NCBI GenBank assembly: GCA_021414115.1
Contig: JAIOPD010000040.1
Span: 1-41,604 of the forward strand
Direction: 5' to 3'
Length of the DNA: 41,604 nucleotides
Source of the DNA: Planctomycetia bacterium
GTDB lineage: Bacteria; Planctomycetota; Planctomycetia; Pirellulales; UBA1268
Part shown: one piece after another, positions 7,821-17,326 of the stretch
Layout: each line of letters opens with the position of its first letter
Numbering within the stretch: the first letter of the stretch is position 1
Notes under the pieces: generated by a model
What the model was told of the DNA's origin: nothing
Databases searched by the model: none
What the model saw: the letters and a program-made list of their open reading frames with translations, nothing else
Position numbers and translations under genes: made by a program

Positions 7821-8606
7821 ATGAAAGTGGTCATTCTTTGCGGTGGCAAGGGCACGCGACTTCGGGAAGAGACCGAATATCGCCCCAAACCGATGGTGCC
7901 GATCGGCGGAATGCCGATTCTGTGGCACATCATGAAGTACTACGCGCACTTTGGACACAAGGACTTCATCCTGTGCCTCGGTTACCGCGGTGACATGATC
8001 AAGGAGTTTTTTCGGAACTACCTGTGGAATGTGAGCGACGTGACACTGTCGCTCGGTCAGCGACCGTCGGTCCGATTCCATGACCATCACGATGAAGAAG
8101 ACTGGACCGTCACGCTTGCGGAAACGGGCGCGGATTCGATGACGGCGTACCGGGTTCGCCAGGTCCGACGCCACCTGGAGCCGGGTGAGCCATTCCTTCT
8201 GACTTACGGTGATGGACTCTCCACGATCGACATCAACGCTTCGATCTTGCAACACGACACGGCAGGGCGGGTGCTCACCGTGTCGGCCGTGCATCCCGCC
8301 GGACGTTTCGGGTCGCTTGCGATCGACGACCAGGGTCGCATCCATCGGTTCCAGGAAAAGCCTCAAATGGAGGCGGCATACGTGAATGGCGGCTACATGG
8401 TGTGCAGCCACGGAATTTTCGATTATCTGCCGGAAGACCCGTCGGTGATGCTGGAGCGGCAGCCGATGGACGCCTTGCTCCGCGATCGACAACTGCATTC
8501 GTATCGCCACGAGGGCTGGTGGCAGCCGATGGACACCTACCAGGAGATGCAGTATCTCGACGCGCTGTGGGCAGAGGGAAAGGCACCCTGGAAGGTCTGG
8601 GCATGA
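7821..8606 (+). CDS. rfbF: Glucose-1-phosphate cytidylyltransferase
   Basis: A 261-aa nucleotidyltransferase that makes CDP-glucose from CTP and glucose 1-phosphate, the first step to CDP-3,6-dideoxyhexoses. MKVVILCGGKGTRL with EETEYRPKPM is the RfbF form of the sugar-nucleotidyltransferase signature, and ILWHIMKYYAHFGH and LTYGDGLS with the metal Asp are typical. ATG 7821 gives the canonical N-terminus. The stop overlaps the rfbG start (ATGA at 8603). A 118-bp gap separates it from the GT2 gene, so a separate promoter is possible though none is convincing. The F-G-H order matches known dideoxyhexose clusters. Confidence 0.95.
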   Translation: MKVVILCGGKGTRLREETEYRPKPMVPIGGMPILWHIMKYYAHFGHKDFILCLGYRGDMIKEFFRNYLWNVSDVTLSLGQRPSVRFHDHHDEEDWTVTLAETGADSMTAYRVRQVRRHLEPGEPFLLTYGDGLSTIDINASILQHDTAGRVLTVSAVHPAGRFGSLAIDDQGRIHRFQEKPQMEAAYVNGGYMVCSHGIFDYLPEDPSVMLERQPMDALLRDRQLHSYRHEGWWQPMDTYQEMQYLDALWAEGKAPWKVWA

Positions 8607-9757
8607 CCGCCGTGGCCGAGGGCGCGCCGTTTCGAGGCATCTTTCACGGGGCCCGCGTGCTCGTGACGGGCCACACGGGCTTCAAGGGTTCTTGGCTCTG
8701 CCAGTGGCTACTCTCGCTGGGCGCCGATATCACGGGTTTCGCATTGGAACCGGAAACCTCGCCGGCCCTGTTCAGCCAATTACAGCTGGCGAATCGCCTG
8801 CGGCACATCGTCGGGGACATCCGGTGTGCCGACTCGGTCCATCGAGTTGTGGCCGACACACGTCCCGAATTCGTGTTTCATCTGGCCGCGCAACCGCTCG
8901 TGAGGCGGTCATACCGCGAGGCCTGCTACACGTGGGAAACGAACGTGTTGGGCACGGTGCACGTGCTCGACGCACTGCGGCGGCTTCCCGACCAGTGCGC
9001 GGCCGTCATGGTGACGACCGATAAATGCTACGAGAACCGCGAGATCCCTCACGGCTATTCGGAAACTGATCCGCTGGGCGGCCACGATCCCTACAGTTCG
9101 AGCAAGGCAGCGGCCGAACTGGCGATTGCTTCCTGGCGGGATTCATTCTTTGCCGCCGGCCATCCGGTGCGCATCGCCAGCGCGCGTGCGGGAAACGTGA
9201 TCGGCGGGGGCGATTGGGCCGAGGACCGGATCGTGCCCGATTCGATTCGCGCCCTTGCCCGTGGCGAGCCGATCCACGTGCGCAACCCGCACGCCACCCG
9301 CCCGTGGCAGCACGTGCTCGAGCCGACGAGCGGCTACATGGCGCTCGCCGCCGCGTTGCGGAAAAGTCCGGAGGATCGGCGACTGGTTTCGGCGTTCAAC
9401 ATCGGCCCCGGGCGGGAGGCCAACCAGCCCGTGAAGCGACTCGTGGAAACCGCACTCGAGCACTGGCCGGGAACGTGGACGAACGGCGCCGATCCGGCCG
9501 CCTTCCACGAGGCGGCTCTCCTGCAACTCGACAGCGGTAAAATCGAGTCGCTGGTCGGCTGGCGGCCGACGTGGAATTTTTCGGAGGCCGTTGAACGCAC
9601 GGTGGCCTGGTATCGAGACATGGAGATCGAGTCGCAGGGCTGCGCCGCTGACCGGACGATGCGCGACATCTGCGACTACGTGTCCGCCGCCACCCGGCAG
9701 GGAGTTTCCTGGGCTGCCGGTCGCCTGCCTCACCCTGCGAGCACCGCCGATGGCTGA
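8603..9757 (+). CDS. rfbG: CDP-glucose 4,6-dehydratase
   Basis: A 384-aa short-chain dehydrogenase of the extended class, converting CDP-D-glucose to CDP-4-keto-6-deoxyglucose with bound NAD+. It has [13 protein letters not shown] (19-31), [11 protein letters not shown], the TTDK block at 138-141 and the catalytic YSSSK at 164-168. [21 protein letters not shown] is a hallmark of CDP-glucose dehydratases and is present almost intact. It overlaps rfbF by 4 nt and rfbH by 8 nt. The extreme C-terminus beyond about residue 350 is variable and reads through the rfbH start region. Confidence 0.95.
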   Translation: MTAVAEGAPFRGIFHGARVLVTGHTGFKGSWLCQWLLSLGADITGFALEPETSPALFSQLQLANRLRHIVGDIRCADSVHRVVADTRPEFVFHLAAQPLVRRSYREACYTWETNVLGTVHVLDALRRLPDQCAAVMVTTDKCYENREIPHGYSETDPLGGHDPYSSSKAAAELAIASWRDSFFAAGHPVRIASARAGNVIGGGDWAEDRIVPDSIRALARGEPIHVRNPHATRPWQHVLEPTSGYMALAAALRKSPEDRRLVSAFNIGPGREANQPVKRLVETALEHWPGTWTNGADPAAFHEAALLQLDSGKIESLVGWRPTWNFSEAVERTVAWYRDMEIESQGCAADRTMRDICDYVSAATRQGVSWAAGRLPHPASTADG

Positions 9758-11192
9758 ACCCGCATCCGAGGCCGAACTGCGTGCGGAAATCCTGCGGCTC
9801 GTCCGCGAGTATGCGGGTCTCCGGCATGCTGGCTTCGCGCTCCCGGCGGCCGGTGATCCCGAAGGATTCACGCCCGGAGTGTCGCCCGTGCCGTATGCCG
9901 GGCGGGTATTTGACGCCGATGAAGTCGAAGCAGGCGTGGCATCGCTCCTAGACTTTTGGCTCACTCTGGGAGTGGAAGGCGAGGCGTTTGAGCGCGAGTT
10001 GGCCGCGATGCTCGGCGTTCGCAACTCGATCCTCGTCAACTCGGGATCGTCCGCAAACCTGGTCGCATTTTCCGCGCTGACCAGCCCGAAGCTGGGCGAT
10101 CGACGGCTCAAGCCCGGGGATGAGGTGATCACGGTCGCGGCGGGGTTTCCGACAACGGTCGCTCCGATCGTGCAAAACGGGTGCGTGCCGGTGTTCATCG
10201 ACAACGACCCCGCCACGCTCAACGCCCGCGTCGAGCAACTCGACGACGCCTACGTGCCCGGGAAAACCCGGGCCGTGATGATGGCGCACACGCTCGGCAA
10301 TCCCTTCGACGTGACGGCCGTCACCGACTTCTGCCGCCGGCACGACCTGTGGCTGATCGAAGACAATTGCGACGCGCTGGGGAGCACGTATGACGGCACC
10401 CTCACGGGCACGTTCGGAGACCTTTCCACGCAGTCGTTCTATCCGCCGCACCACATCACGATGGGCGAGGGCGGGGCGGTGAACGTGGTCCGAAACGCCG
10501 GCCTGAAGCTGCTCGTGGAGAGCTTTCGCGATTGGGGACGCGACTGCTGGTGCCCCAGCGGCAAGGACAACACCTGCAACAAGCGCTTCGGCTGGCACCT
10601 CGGTGAGCTTCCCGAGGGCTACGACCACAAATACATCTACACGCACCTCGGCTACAACCTGAAGCCGACCGACGTCCAGGCCGCCATCGGGCGGAAGCAG
10701 TTGCAGAAGTTTCCGGCCTTCGCCGCCGCGCGCCGCCGCAACTGGCACACGCTGCGGACGCTGCTCGACCCGCTGTCGGAATGGCTCGACTTCCAGCTGC
10801 CCACGCACGCGACGGCGTGGACGCAGGCTGGCTTCACCTGGGATTTCAGCGGCCACCGCAGCGAACCGTCGTGGTTCGGCTTCATGATCCGCGTGAAGCC
10901 TGGCAGCCCGGTTTCCCGCAGGGATCTGGCGGTCGCGCTCGACGACGCCAAGATCGGCAATCGCATGCTGTTTGGCGGTAATCTCGTGCGGCAGCCGGTG
11001 TTTGCGCAGGCCCGCAAGACGGGGGCATTTCCGATGCGGATCGTCGGCGATCTGGCGGGCGCCGATGCGATCATGAATGAGACGTTGTTCGTGGGCACGT
11101 ACCCTGGATTGCGAGAAGCCGCATGCGGCTTCATTGCCGGCACGATCGCGAAGCTGTATCGATGCCAATCAGTCGCTGTTCAGCCGCGGTGA
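9750..11192 (+). CDS. rfbH: CDP-4-keto-6-deoxyglucose 3-dehydratase (E1)
   Basis: A 480-aa PMP- and [2Fe-2S]-dependent enzyme that removes the C3 hydroxyl of CDP-4-keto-6-deoxyglucose. The aminotransferase fold is clear ([24 protein letters not shown]), but the usual PLP lysine is replaced by histidine in [14 protein letters not shown] (His234/235), as in E1. Cys207, Cys266, Cys268 and Cys276 ([12 protein letters not shown]) match the unusual cluster ligands of E1. E1 needs an NADH-dependent iron-sulfur flavoprotein (E3, RfbI/AscD type) for electrons, and none is in this window. The start at 9750 matches the family N-terminus, and upstream in-frame sequence is the rfbG shadow. Confidence 0.95.
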   Translation: MAEPASEAELRAEILRLVREYAGLRHAGFALPAAGDPEGFTPGVSPVPYAGRVFDADEVEAGVASLLDFWLTLGVEGEAFERELAAMLGVRNSILVNSGSSANLVAFSALTSPKLGDRRLKPGDEVITVAAGFPTTVAPIVQNGCVPVFIDNDPATLNARVEQLDDAYVPGKTRAVMMAHTLGNPFDVTAVTDFCRRHDLWLIEDNCDALGSTYDGTLTGTFGDLSTQSFYPPHHITMGEGGAVNVVRNAGLKLLVESFRDWGRDCWCPSGKDNTCNKRFGWHLGELPEGYDHKYIYTHLGYNLKPTDVQAAIGRKQLQKFPAFAAARRRNWHTLRTLLDPLSEWLDFQLPTHATAWTQAGFTWDFSGHRSEPSWFGFMIRVKPGSPVSRRDLAVALDDAKIGNRMLFGGNLVRQPVFAQARKTGAFPMRIVGDLAGADAIMNETLFVGTYPGLREAACGFIAGTIAKLYRCQSVAVQPR

Positions 11193-11198
11193 GGCCTC

Positions 11199-12119
11199 GT
11201 GAAACGGGTATTCGTTACCGGCGCGACGGGATTCATCGGAGAGGCGGTCTCGCGCCGCTTGCTTGCCGATGGCCACGAGGTCGCCGTCCTCGTCCGTCCC
11301 GAATCCTCACGATGGAGGCTTAGGCCGATCATCGACCGGATTCATGTGATATCCGGTTCCTGCGACTCACCAGCCATGTTTGCACGATCACTGGCAGACT
11401 TCTGCCCCGACACCGTAATACACCTGGCTTGGCACGGGGTGGGCGGTGTGCATCGCAATGATTCGGATCAGATTTGCAAGAACGTCTGCGGGTCGGTCGA
11501 GTTCTTTGAGACGGCGGCCAAAGCCGGTTGTCGTGTGTTCGTCGGAACTGGTTCGCAAGCCGAATACGGGCCCAGCCGCGACGTCTTGCACGAGCAGAGC
11601 CCGGCACGGCCCGTTACGGCGTACGGAGCAGCCAAACTCGCCACCTCCATTCTGCTGGCCCAGCGCGCCGCGCTGCACGACGTAGGATTCGCCTGGCTGC
11701 GCGTCTTTTCCGTGTTCGGGCCGGGAGACGACGCCGGAACACTGATGAGTTACGTCACCACGGAATTGCTGTCGCGACGCTGCCCCGCCGTCAGCAAGTG
11801 CGATCATGTGTGGGACTATTTGTTCGTCGACGACGCAGCAAACGCGTTCGTCGTGGCGGCGCAATCGCAGGCGACTGGCGTGATCAATGTCGCGTCCGGA
11901 CAAGCCGCTCCCCTGCGAGACATGATCTCCAGGGTGCGCAACGCGATCGATCCATCTCTGCCGATCGATTTCGGTGCGGTCGCTGAACCGCCGTCCGGAA
12001 CCTATCCACTTCAGGCCGATATCGACAGGCTGAGGGCACTGGGCTGGAGACCGGAGACGCCCGTCGATGACGCGATCGAACAGACTGTTTCTTGGTATCG
12101 TCATCGAGGTGCCGTCTAG
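11199..12119 (+). CDS. NAD(P)-dependent epimerase/reductase of an activated sugar
   Basis: A 306-aa extended short-chain dehydrogenase. FVTGATGFIGEAV (5-17) is the nucleotide-binding glycine motif, and VGTGSQAEYG with Y142 and K146 of TAYGAAKLA form the catalytic Ser/Thr-Tyr-Lys set. WDYLFVDDAANA and the late LGWRPETPVDDAIEQTV are typical of sugar epimerases and reductases. Start is GTG 11199, seven bases after rfbH, with GGTGAGG just before. In known pathways this position is held by the C4 reductase (abequose, paratose or ascarylose type) or, in yersiniose loci, the reductase of the branched side chain. Which role applies here is not decidable from sequence, but the downstream transketolase pair favours the second. 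Confidence 0.85.
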   Translation: MKRVFVTGATGFIGEAVSRRLLADGHEVAVLVRPESSRWRLRPIIDRIHVISGSCDSPAMFARSLADFCPDTVIHLAWHGVGGVHRNDSDQICKNVCGSVEFFETAAKAGCRVFVGTGSQAEYGPSRDVLHEQSPARPVTAYGAAKLATSILLAQRAALHDVGFAWLRVFSVFGPGDDAGTLMSYVTTELLSRRCPAVSKCDHVWDYLFVDDAANAFVVAAQSQATGVINVASGQAAPLRDMISRVRNAIDPSLPIDFGAVAEPPSGTYPLQADIDRLRALGWRPETPVDDAIEQTVSWYRHRGAV

Positions 12120-12141
12120 GCTTACCGCGGGATCACACGTC

Positions 12142-12960
12142 ATGACTCCTCAATGCTATCGCCCCGGCCCAGTCTTCGACCCCAAGGATCTGCGCCGCCA
12201 CATCCTGCGCATGGCGTTCCATGGACAATCGGTGCACGTTGCTTGCGCCTTTTCCTTGGTCGAGATCTGTTCGGTGCTGTACTCCCAGTTCCTGCGGTTC
12301 GATCCCATGAACGCGGTCAGCCCGGGCCGTGATTTCCTCATCCTCTCCAAGGGGCACGGCGTCATGGCTCTTTACGCGTGTTTCCGGGAAATTGGCTGGC
12401 TCAAGGACAGCGACCTGGACACGTATTTTCGCAACGGCACGCACCTACGAGGACTGTGCGAGGCCGACGTTCCCGGATGCGAAGTAACGAGCGGATCGCT
12501 CGGCCATGGCCTGCCGATCGCCGCAGGAATTGCGTTCGGCCTTCGACGTCTTGGTAGTGACCGTCGCGTGTATTGCATCGTCGGTGATGGCGAGATGAAC
12601 GAGGGGCCGATGTGGGAGGCGTTCCTTTTCGCAGCTCATCAGAAACTCGATAACCTTACAGTGATCGTGGACGCGAATCGGTATCAAGCAATGGGGCGAA
12701 CGGAGGAAGTTCTCGGGCTCGAACCCTTGCCAGCAAAAATCGAGGCATTTGGGTTCGCGACGAAAGAGTGCGATGGCCACGATCCGGAGGCACTCACCCG
12801 CTGCCTATCGGATCTGCGGGAGATCGGTTCTCGCCCTGGTGCTCTCGTGGCGCGCACGACGAAAGGGCAAGGAGTGTCGTTCATGGCGGACGACAATCGC
12901 TGGCACTACACCCGACTTACCGAACATGATTATTTACGGGCGGTGAAAGAGCTTTCATGA
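12142..12960 (+). CDS. Transketolase N-terminal subunit
   Basis: A 272-aa thiamine diphosphate-binding half-transketolase. Features: FLILSKGHGVMALYAC with the catalytic-region His, VTSGSLGHGLPIAAGIA, and the ThDP/Mg motif from GDGEMNEG (GDG 148-150) to VIVDANR (Asn179). It ends 4 nt inside the partner gene, so the two halves form an alpha/beta enzyme. It moves a two-carbon ketol unit. Location directly after rfbFGH and a sugar reductase, rather than with pentose-phosphate genes, suggests that the acceptor is a CDP-keto-sugar. ATG 12142 is chosen; the reading frame extends upstream only into the previous gene. Confidence 0.9.
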   Translation: MTPQCYRPGPVFDPKDLRRHILRMAFHGQSVHVACAFSLVEICSVLYSQFLRFDPMNAVSPGRDFLILSKGHGVMALYACFREIGWLKDSDLDTYFRNGTHLRGLCEADVPGCEVTSGSLGHGLPIAAGIAFGLRRLGSDRRVYCIVGDGEMNEGPMWEAFLFAAHQKLDNLTVIVDANRYQAMGRTEEVLGLEPLPAKIEAFGFATKECDGHDPEALTRCLSDLREIGSRPGALVARTTKGQGVSFMADDNRWHYTRLTEHDYLRAVKELS

Positions 12961-13895
12961 TGCGCGACATGCTTTCCCAGCTGTTGGTCGAAGCGGCCGC
13001 GGCCGATGACCGATTCATCGTCTTGTCGGGCGACCATGGTTACGCCTTGTTCGACTCGCTGCGGGACGGCCACGGTTCGCAGTTTGTGAACGTTGGCGTC
13101 GCGGAACAAAACATGATCGGTGTAGCGGCCGGGTTGGCGAAAGTTGGCTTCAGGCCTTGCGTCTACGGCCTCGCAGCGTTCGTGCCGATCCGTGTGCTGG
13201 AGCAGATCAAACTCGATCTGTGCCATGCCAAGGCACCTGTGATTCTCCTAGGCGATGGAGCCGGCTTGGTGTATTCCACGCTGGGCGTATCCCACCAATG
13301 CGGCGAGGACGTCGCCTGCCTGCGGCCGCTTCCGGCCATCGCGATCTACTCACCTTGTGATAAATTCGAGTTGCAAGCTTGCTGGGCCGAAGCTCGCCGC
13401 GCTGATCATCCGTGCTATATCCGAATCGGTAAGGCGGACCGTCCTCCCGTTCACGACGCGGCGATCACGGATACGGAACCCCACTGGACGAACCAACGCG
13501 ATGTGCACAATCACGACCGACTGATCGTTGCGACAGGATCGATGACGAGCATCTCCACAGCGATCGCGCGGACGCACGGCGTGCCGTGCTTGAGCGTGTC
13601 ACGAATCAAACCCCTACCACCGAGCCTCGTTTTGGCTGTTCAGTCCCACCGCCAGACGATCGTGGTCGAAGAACACGCCCGTGCGGGCGGTCTATTCAGC
13701 GCGTTGGCGGAGGAACTCGCCTCTGCCGAGTCGCCATCCGGCCGACCTCATCTTGCGCACCTCGGCCTATCCACTCAATTTACCTTCACGGCCGGCTCGC
13801 ATGAACATGCCCTTTCCGAGCATCGACTGGATGATGCCGCCGTGAACCGCAGCCTCACCGCCTGGATCACCGCAAGCCCAGGTCAAATGTCCTAG
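12957..13895 (+). CDS. Transketolase C-terminal subunit
   Basis: A 312-aa pyrimidine-binding and C-terminal half of transketolase. VNVGVAEQNMIGVAAGLA places the essential activating glutamate at E50, and GLVYSTLGVSHQCGEDVACL is the expected donor-phosphate and active-site loop, with SHQ in place of the usual THH-like segment. The C-terminal domain (LIVATGSMT, VVEEHARAGGLFSALAE) completes the fold. It overlaps the N-terminal subunit by 4 nt. Divided transketolases are common in bacteria and archaea, but this pair sits inside a sugar-nucleotide cluster. Related two-subunit enzymes add two-carbon branches to activated sugars in some antibiotic pathways. That role here is inferred from context only. 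Confidence 0.9.
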   Translation: MMRDMLSQLLVEAAAADDRFIVLSGDHGYALFDSLRDGHGSQFVNVGVAEQNMIGVAAGLAKVGFRPCVYGLAAFVPIRVLEQIKLDLCHAKAPVILLGDGAGLVYSTLGVSHQCGEDVACLRPLPAIAIYSPCDKFELQACWAEARRADHPCYIRIGKADRPPVHDAAITDTEPHWTNQRDVHNHDRLIVATGSMTSISTAIARTHGVPCLSVSRIKPLPPSLVLAVQSHRQTIVVEEHARAGGLFSALAEELASAESPSGRPHLAHLGLSTQFTFTAGSHEHALSEHRLDDAAVNRSLTAWITASPGQMS

Positions 13896-13925
13896 GTATC
13901 ACGCGGCACACAAAGATCGCTTCAT

Positions 13926-15833
13926 ATGAGAACGACCAAGTCGACAAAACAGGTTGCGGACCGCATGCCCGAAGACGTTCCAAACAATGCCGTACCAAGC
14001 GAGGGCAGGTTTCTCGCGAAGACCTGCGAATGGACTGTGTGCGTCGGCGTTCTCGTACTCACGGCCGTCATCTGGTGCGTCGCATACGGGAAGTTCTCCC
14101 CGTCATCGTGGGCGTTGCCCACGACGTATGTCGATCCCGTGTATTCCGACTTCCTCGCAACAGCCGGCCTCGTCAAGGCCATCAGCGAAGGATATTGGAT
14201 GCCCTTCGGCTGGAAAAAAGTCCCGCAACTGGCAGCGCCCGACGTGGCAAACTGGGGCGGATTTCCAACGACGGACGAGGTGGTGTTTTTGGTGTGTGGG
14301 CTGCTGGCGCGGCTGTGCGGGCTGTTTACCGGATTCAACCTCGCGTTGCTTTTCGGACATCTGGCCGCTGCAGCGACCTTCTATTTCGTCGCTACACGCT
14401 GGCTCCGCGCCACTCCCGCATGGTCATTCGTCGGGGGTCTCGCCTTCGGCCTCGCCCCCTACCTGTTTGCCGAATCGCCCCACCACATCAACTGCGTTTA
14501 TGCCTGGCATGTCCCGCTGTTTCCGATCGTGTGGACAGAGGTCGCCAGCGGCCAGGGGCTCCAGTGGCGGTCGAGATCGTGGTGGCAGGCGCTGGCCATC
14601 GCCTTCGTGACGGGGCTCTTCTTCCCCTACTACACGTTCGTCTTCTGCCAACTCACGCTCCTTGGAGGGGCGGTGGCCGCGTGGAAACAGCGGGCCCGAA
14701 CAGCGCTGCTGTCAGCCGCTGCGGTCGTCGCCGCCGCTGCCGCCGGTTTTTTTGTCTGCAACCTCGATACGCTCACGTATCGAATGGCTCATGAGTCCGG
14801 CGATGGACCGATCGTCGCCGAGAGGCAATACAAGTGGATGGATATTTACGGGTTCAAGCTCGTGGACATGTTCATCCCGTCGTTCACGCACCACTCCGAG
14901 ACGCTCGCAAAGTTTGGCATCGCGCACCGTCAGGCGTCGGTGCTGAACGACGAGGAGGGCTGCGCCTACCTCGGCATGCTCGGGATTTGCTGCCTCCTCG
15001 CGCTCGTGGCTGCCGCCGCCAAAGCCTTGCTCAATGACAACCTCGCCGCCGTGCCCATCCAGGCATGGTGGGTGCTCTGGATCGTGCTTTTCTTTAACAC
15101 TGGCGGACTCAACTCCCTGCTGGCCGCATTTACAGGGTTGACGCTCTTTCGCACGGCCTGTCGCTACAGCGTCGTCATTCTTGTGATCGCGTTGCTCTAT
15201 GGAGTACAGAGGCTCTCGCAGTGGCATCGCGACGCCACGGGCCGGACCCCCGCCGACCTGCTGCGCGTCGGAACTCTCACGGCGGCGATCTCGGCCTGCT
15301 TGGTTGTGATCTGGGATCAGGTGCCGCGGGCGCCTGCCGCCGAGCAAACGGCCCTGATCGCGAAACTCGTCGACTCGGACCGGGCGTTCGTCGGCAAACT
15401 GCAAGCCGCTCTGCCCGACAAAGCCATGGTCTTCCAGTTTCCGGTGATGGATGGCACGCCGCTGCCGGGCATTCCGTCATCCGACCATTACCGCCCGTAC
15501 CTCTACAGCTCGAGCCTGCACTGGTCGAGCGGCGCCCTCCCCGGCAGCGCGACGCTGCAGTGGCAGCAGGCCGTGCAGCAAACACTCGTCGCAGGTGCTT
15601 CCATCGACCAGCAGAGCAAGCAGGTGAAGTTCGACCTCGGCAGCGTGCGGCAGGCCGTCGAAGCGATGCGCAGCAAGGGCTTCGCTGCGATCTACGTCAA
15701 CCGCAACGGTTTCCCCGACCGAGGCAAGGGGCTCTTCGATGCCCTCGTCGAACTGGGCTACGAGACACCGCCGATCTACAGCCCGGCCGGTGATCTGGCC
15801 TGCCTCATTCTCAGTGACCGCCGTGCCGAATGA
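13926..15833 (+). CDS. Large multi-pass membrane protein, GT-C glycosyltransferase-like
   Basis: A 635-aa protein with about ten to twelve hydrophobic segments between residues 35 and 465, then a soluble C-terminal domain of about 165 residues. An acidic motif in the first external loop (VDPVYSDFLATAG) and a long early loop before the third helix are typical of GT-C glycosyltransferases, which use polyprenyl-phosphate-linked sugars on the outer face of the membrane. The C-terminal part (FVGKLQAALPDKAMVFQFPV and AAIYVNRNGFPDRGKG) looks like the soluble domain of bacterial YfhO/ArnT-like membrane proteins. It is last in the polysaccharide run, 30 bp after the transketolase. No family can be named firmly; a role as transferase or polymerase for the glycan is plausible. 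Confidence 0.6.
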   Translation: MRTTKSTKQVADRMPEDVPNNAVPSEGRFLAKTCEWTVCVGVLVLTAVIWCVAYGKFSPSSWALPTTYVDPVYSDFLATAGLVKAISEGYWMPFGWKKVPQLAAPDVANWGGFPTTDEVVFLVCGLLARLCGLFTGFNLALLFGHLAAAATFYFVATRWLRATPAWSFVGGLAFGLAPYLFAESPHHINCVYAWHVPLFPIVWTEVASGQGLQWRSRSWWQALAIAFVTGLFFPYYTFVFCQLTLLGGAVAAWKQRARTALLSAAAVVAAAAAGFFVCNLDTLTYRMAHESGDGPIVAERQYKWMDIYGFKLVDMFIPSFTHHSETLAKFGIAHRQASVLNDEEGCAYLGMLGICCLLALVAAAAKALLNDNLAAVPIQAWWVLWIVLFFNTGGLNSLLAAFTGLTLFRTACRYSVVILVIALLYGVQRLSQWHRDATGRTPADLLRVGTLTAAISACLVVIWDQVPRAPAAEQTALIAKLVDSDRAFVGKLQAALPDKAMVFQFPVMDGTPLPGIPSSDHYRPYLYSSSLHWSSGALPGSATLQWQQAVQQTLVAGASIDQQSKQVKFDLGSVRQAVEAMRSKGFAAIYVNRNGFPDRGKGLFDALVELGYETPPIYSPAGDLACLILSDRRAE

Positions 15834-15884
15834 GGCGATTTCGTTACGCTCTGCGTGCGGGCAGATGATCACTTTCGGAGCGCC

Positions 15885-15910
15885 CGGCGACATTCCACGC
15901 CGCCGTTTTT
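15885..15910 (+). terminator. Possible rho-independent terminator
   Basis: CGGCG (15885-15889), an 8-nt loop, CGCCG (15898-15902), three bases and TTTTT (15906-15910), in the 85-bp gap between two convergent genes. The stem is short, so support is moderate. Confidence 0.4.
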
Positions 15911-15918
15911 AACCGCCG

Positions 15919-16443
15919 TCAACAGCTCTCATAGGCCTCGACGCCAAGCGCGAGCCGCCGCTCCCTTTCAACCTCGGCACCAGGGTCGCGCACGATCGCG
16001 GCCGAGTGAATGCCGGCGTTGATTCCCGCCTCCCAATCGGTCGGAGCATCGCCGACCATCCAGGCCGTCTCGGCGACGATCGCGTGGGCTGCGAGCATCT
16101 CATGGATGAACCGGGGCGACGGCTTGCGATAGACCGGCGGCTCGTCGGGCCGTTCCGGGGCGATGCAGACTCCGGCGAAGAGATCGTCGCCCAACTCGAG
16201 TGCGTCGATCATTCGCCGGTTCACCGCTTCGACGTCGGCGAGCGTGAACATCCCGCGGCCCACGCCCGACTGGTTTGTGAAGAGAAAGAGCTTCGCCCCT
16301 GCGTCGCGGACTCTCGCGAGCGCCTCGCGGACGCCCGGCAGCAGGGCGACGCCCTCGGGTGAGGCGAGGTAGTGGCGGTTCTCGATGAGCGTGCCGTCGC
16401 GGTCGAGGAAGACGGCCTGCGGCGTGGAGCGGGGAAGGCTCAT
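15919..16443 (-). CDS. HAD-IIIA phosphatase, GmhB-like (heptose or histidinol-phosphate type)
   Basis: A 174-aa HAD phosphatase. Motif I is FLDRDGTLIEN (DRDGT 14-18), motif II is LFTNQSGVGRG (TNQSG 56-60), then YRKPSPRFI and MVGDAPTDWEAG. This is the layout of D,D-heptose 1,7-bisphosphate phosphatase and histidinol-phosphatase. The zinc-binding loop of GmhB (four Cys/His) is reduced to a single Cys in VCIAPERPDEPPVYRKP, so this is the non-zinc form. Both a polysaccharide locus and his genes are near; the substrate is open. Start ATG 16443; a TTG at 16461 is less likely. Confidence 0.8.
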   Translation of the reverse strand: MSLPRSTPQAVFLDRDGTLIENRHYLASPEGVALLPGVREALARVRDAGAKLFLFTNQSGVGRGMFTLADVEAVNRRMIDALELGDDLFAGVCIAPERPDEPPVYRKPSPRFIHEMLAAHAIVAETAWMVGDAPTDWEAGINAGIHSAAIVRDPGAEVERERRLALGVEAYESC

Positions 16444-16476
16444 GCCAATACTGTACGCCAATCACGGAGAGGACGC

Positions 16477-16504
16477 TTGACAAAAGAGTGTACAGGCGTA
16501 TATC
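16477..16504 (+). promoter_or_regulatory. Sigma-70-like promoter with TGTACA palindrome in the spacer
   Basis: Perfect -35 TTGACA (16477-16482), 16-nt spacer, -10 TATATC (16499-16504), 72 bp before the ATG at 16577. TGTACA occupies 16489-16494 and TGTACAGGCGTATA differs in one base from the corresponding part of the promoter at 126-152, suggesting the same regulator. Confidence 0.6.
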
Positions 16505-16576
16505 ACTTTGGCGTCGATTGCCGCCGGTCGCTGTGCCGGCAAGAATACACCTGAACACCTGCGGAACGAGTCCCCC

Positions 16577-17296
16577 ATGATCACCTCCCTTGCCGACATC
16601 AAGCGTCACCTCCAGCCGGGGTTCACCGAGTTGCAGACCAATCTGCTCGCCACCTGCCTCTACGAGTGTTACGAGCCCATCGTGCACCAACGGGAAATGG
16701 CCGCGATCCGCGACACCCTCGATCGCGCGGCTGCAATCCAGGCGCGGACGGACGAGCGTCTCGAGAGAATCGCAGCTGGACAGGATGCCTCAAACCAGCG
16801 GATCGACCGGCTCGTGGCTGCCCAAGAAGAGATGCGAGCGGACATCGAGAACCTCGTCGATGTCACCAGAGAAGTGGTGTGGGGCATCGGCGACCTCCGC
16901 AAGCAGGTCGGCGGCATCGCCCTCTCGGTCGGCCAGGGCCTCGAGGCCTACGCCATGGAGCGAATCCCGGCGCTGTTGGAGGAGCGGTATGGCTTTAAGA
17001 CGCAGTCGGCGATGCCTGAAGTCATCGGGCCGCCTGGTGCCTCGTCGGAGATCGACGTCGTCTACCGGGGCTCGCACGAGGGCCAGCCGGTCGTCGTGCT
17101 CTCGGAGGTAAAGACGAACATCACCGAGACGGAAGTGCGGGATTTTCTCGCGGTCACAGACCGCGTGCGAGGGGCAGCCGGCTCGCCTGACGTTCGCGTG
17201 CTGTTTTTCTGCTACCGGGCGGCCGATTCCGCCCGCCGGCTGATCGCCGAATACGGCTGCCTGCTGGCTTTTCCGCGGGGCCTGGTCGTGGACTGA
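16577..17296 (+). CDS. Coiled-coil protein with PD-(D/E)XK nuclease-like domain (DUF3782-like)
   Basis: A 239-aa protein. Residues about 50-115 are heptad-rich coiled coil (ERLERIAAGQDASNQRIDRL). The C-terminal 110 residues carry a PD-(D/E)XK-like core: SSEIDVVYRG supplies the Asp and VVVLSEVKTNIT the E-x-K. Homologues are usually called DUF3782 or, misleadingly, chordopoxvirus fusion protein, and their biological role is unknown. Start ATG 16577 follows a strong promoter whose TGTACA motif is shared with the gene at the window's left edge, so it is probably a single regulated gene. It could be a repair or defence nuclease; this is not established. Confidence 0.7.
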   Translation: MITSLADIKRHLQPGFTELQTNLLATCLYECYEPIVHQREMAAIRDTLDRAAAIQARTDERLERIAAGQDASNQRIDRLVAAQEEMRADIENLVDVTREVVWGIGDLRKQVGGIALSVGQGLEAYAMERIPALLEERYGFKTQSAMPEVIGPPGASSEIDVVYRGSHEGQPVVVLSEVKTNITETEVRDFLAVTDRVRGAAGSPDVRVLFFCYRAADSARRLIAEYGCLLAFPRGLVVD

Positions 17297-17326
17297 CGGC
17301 CTTCTGGCGCCCGGCAGTGGTGAAAC

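Noticed and set aside
16577-17296. Naming the coiled-coil protein as a viral fusion protein
   Set aside because: That name is carried by database transfer on coiled coils; the C-terminal E-x-K core points to a PD-(D/E)XK-like fold instead.
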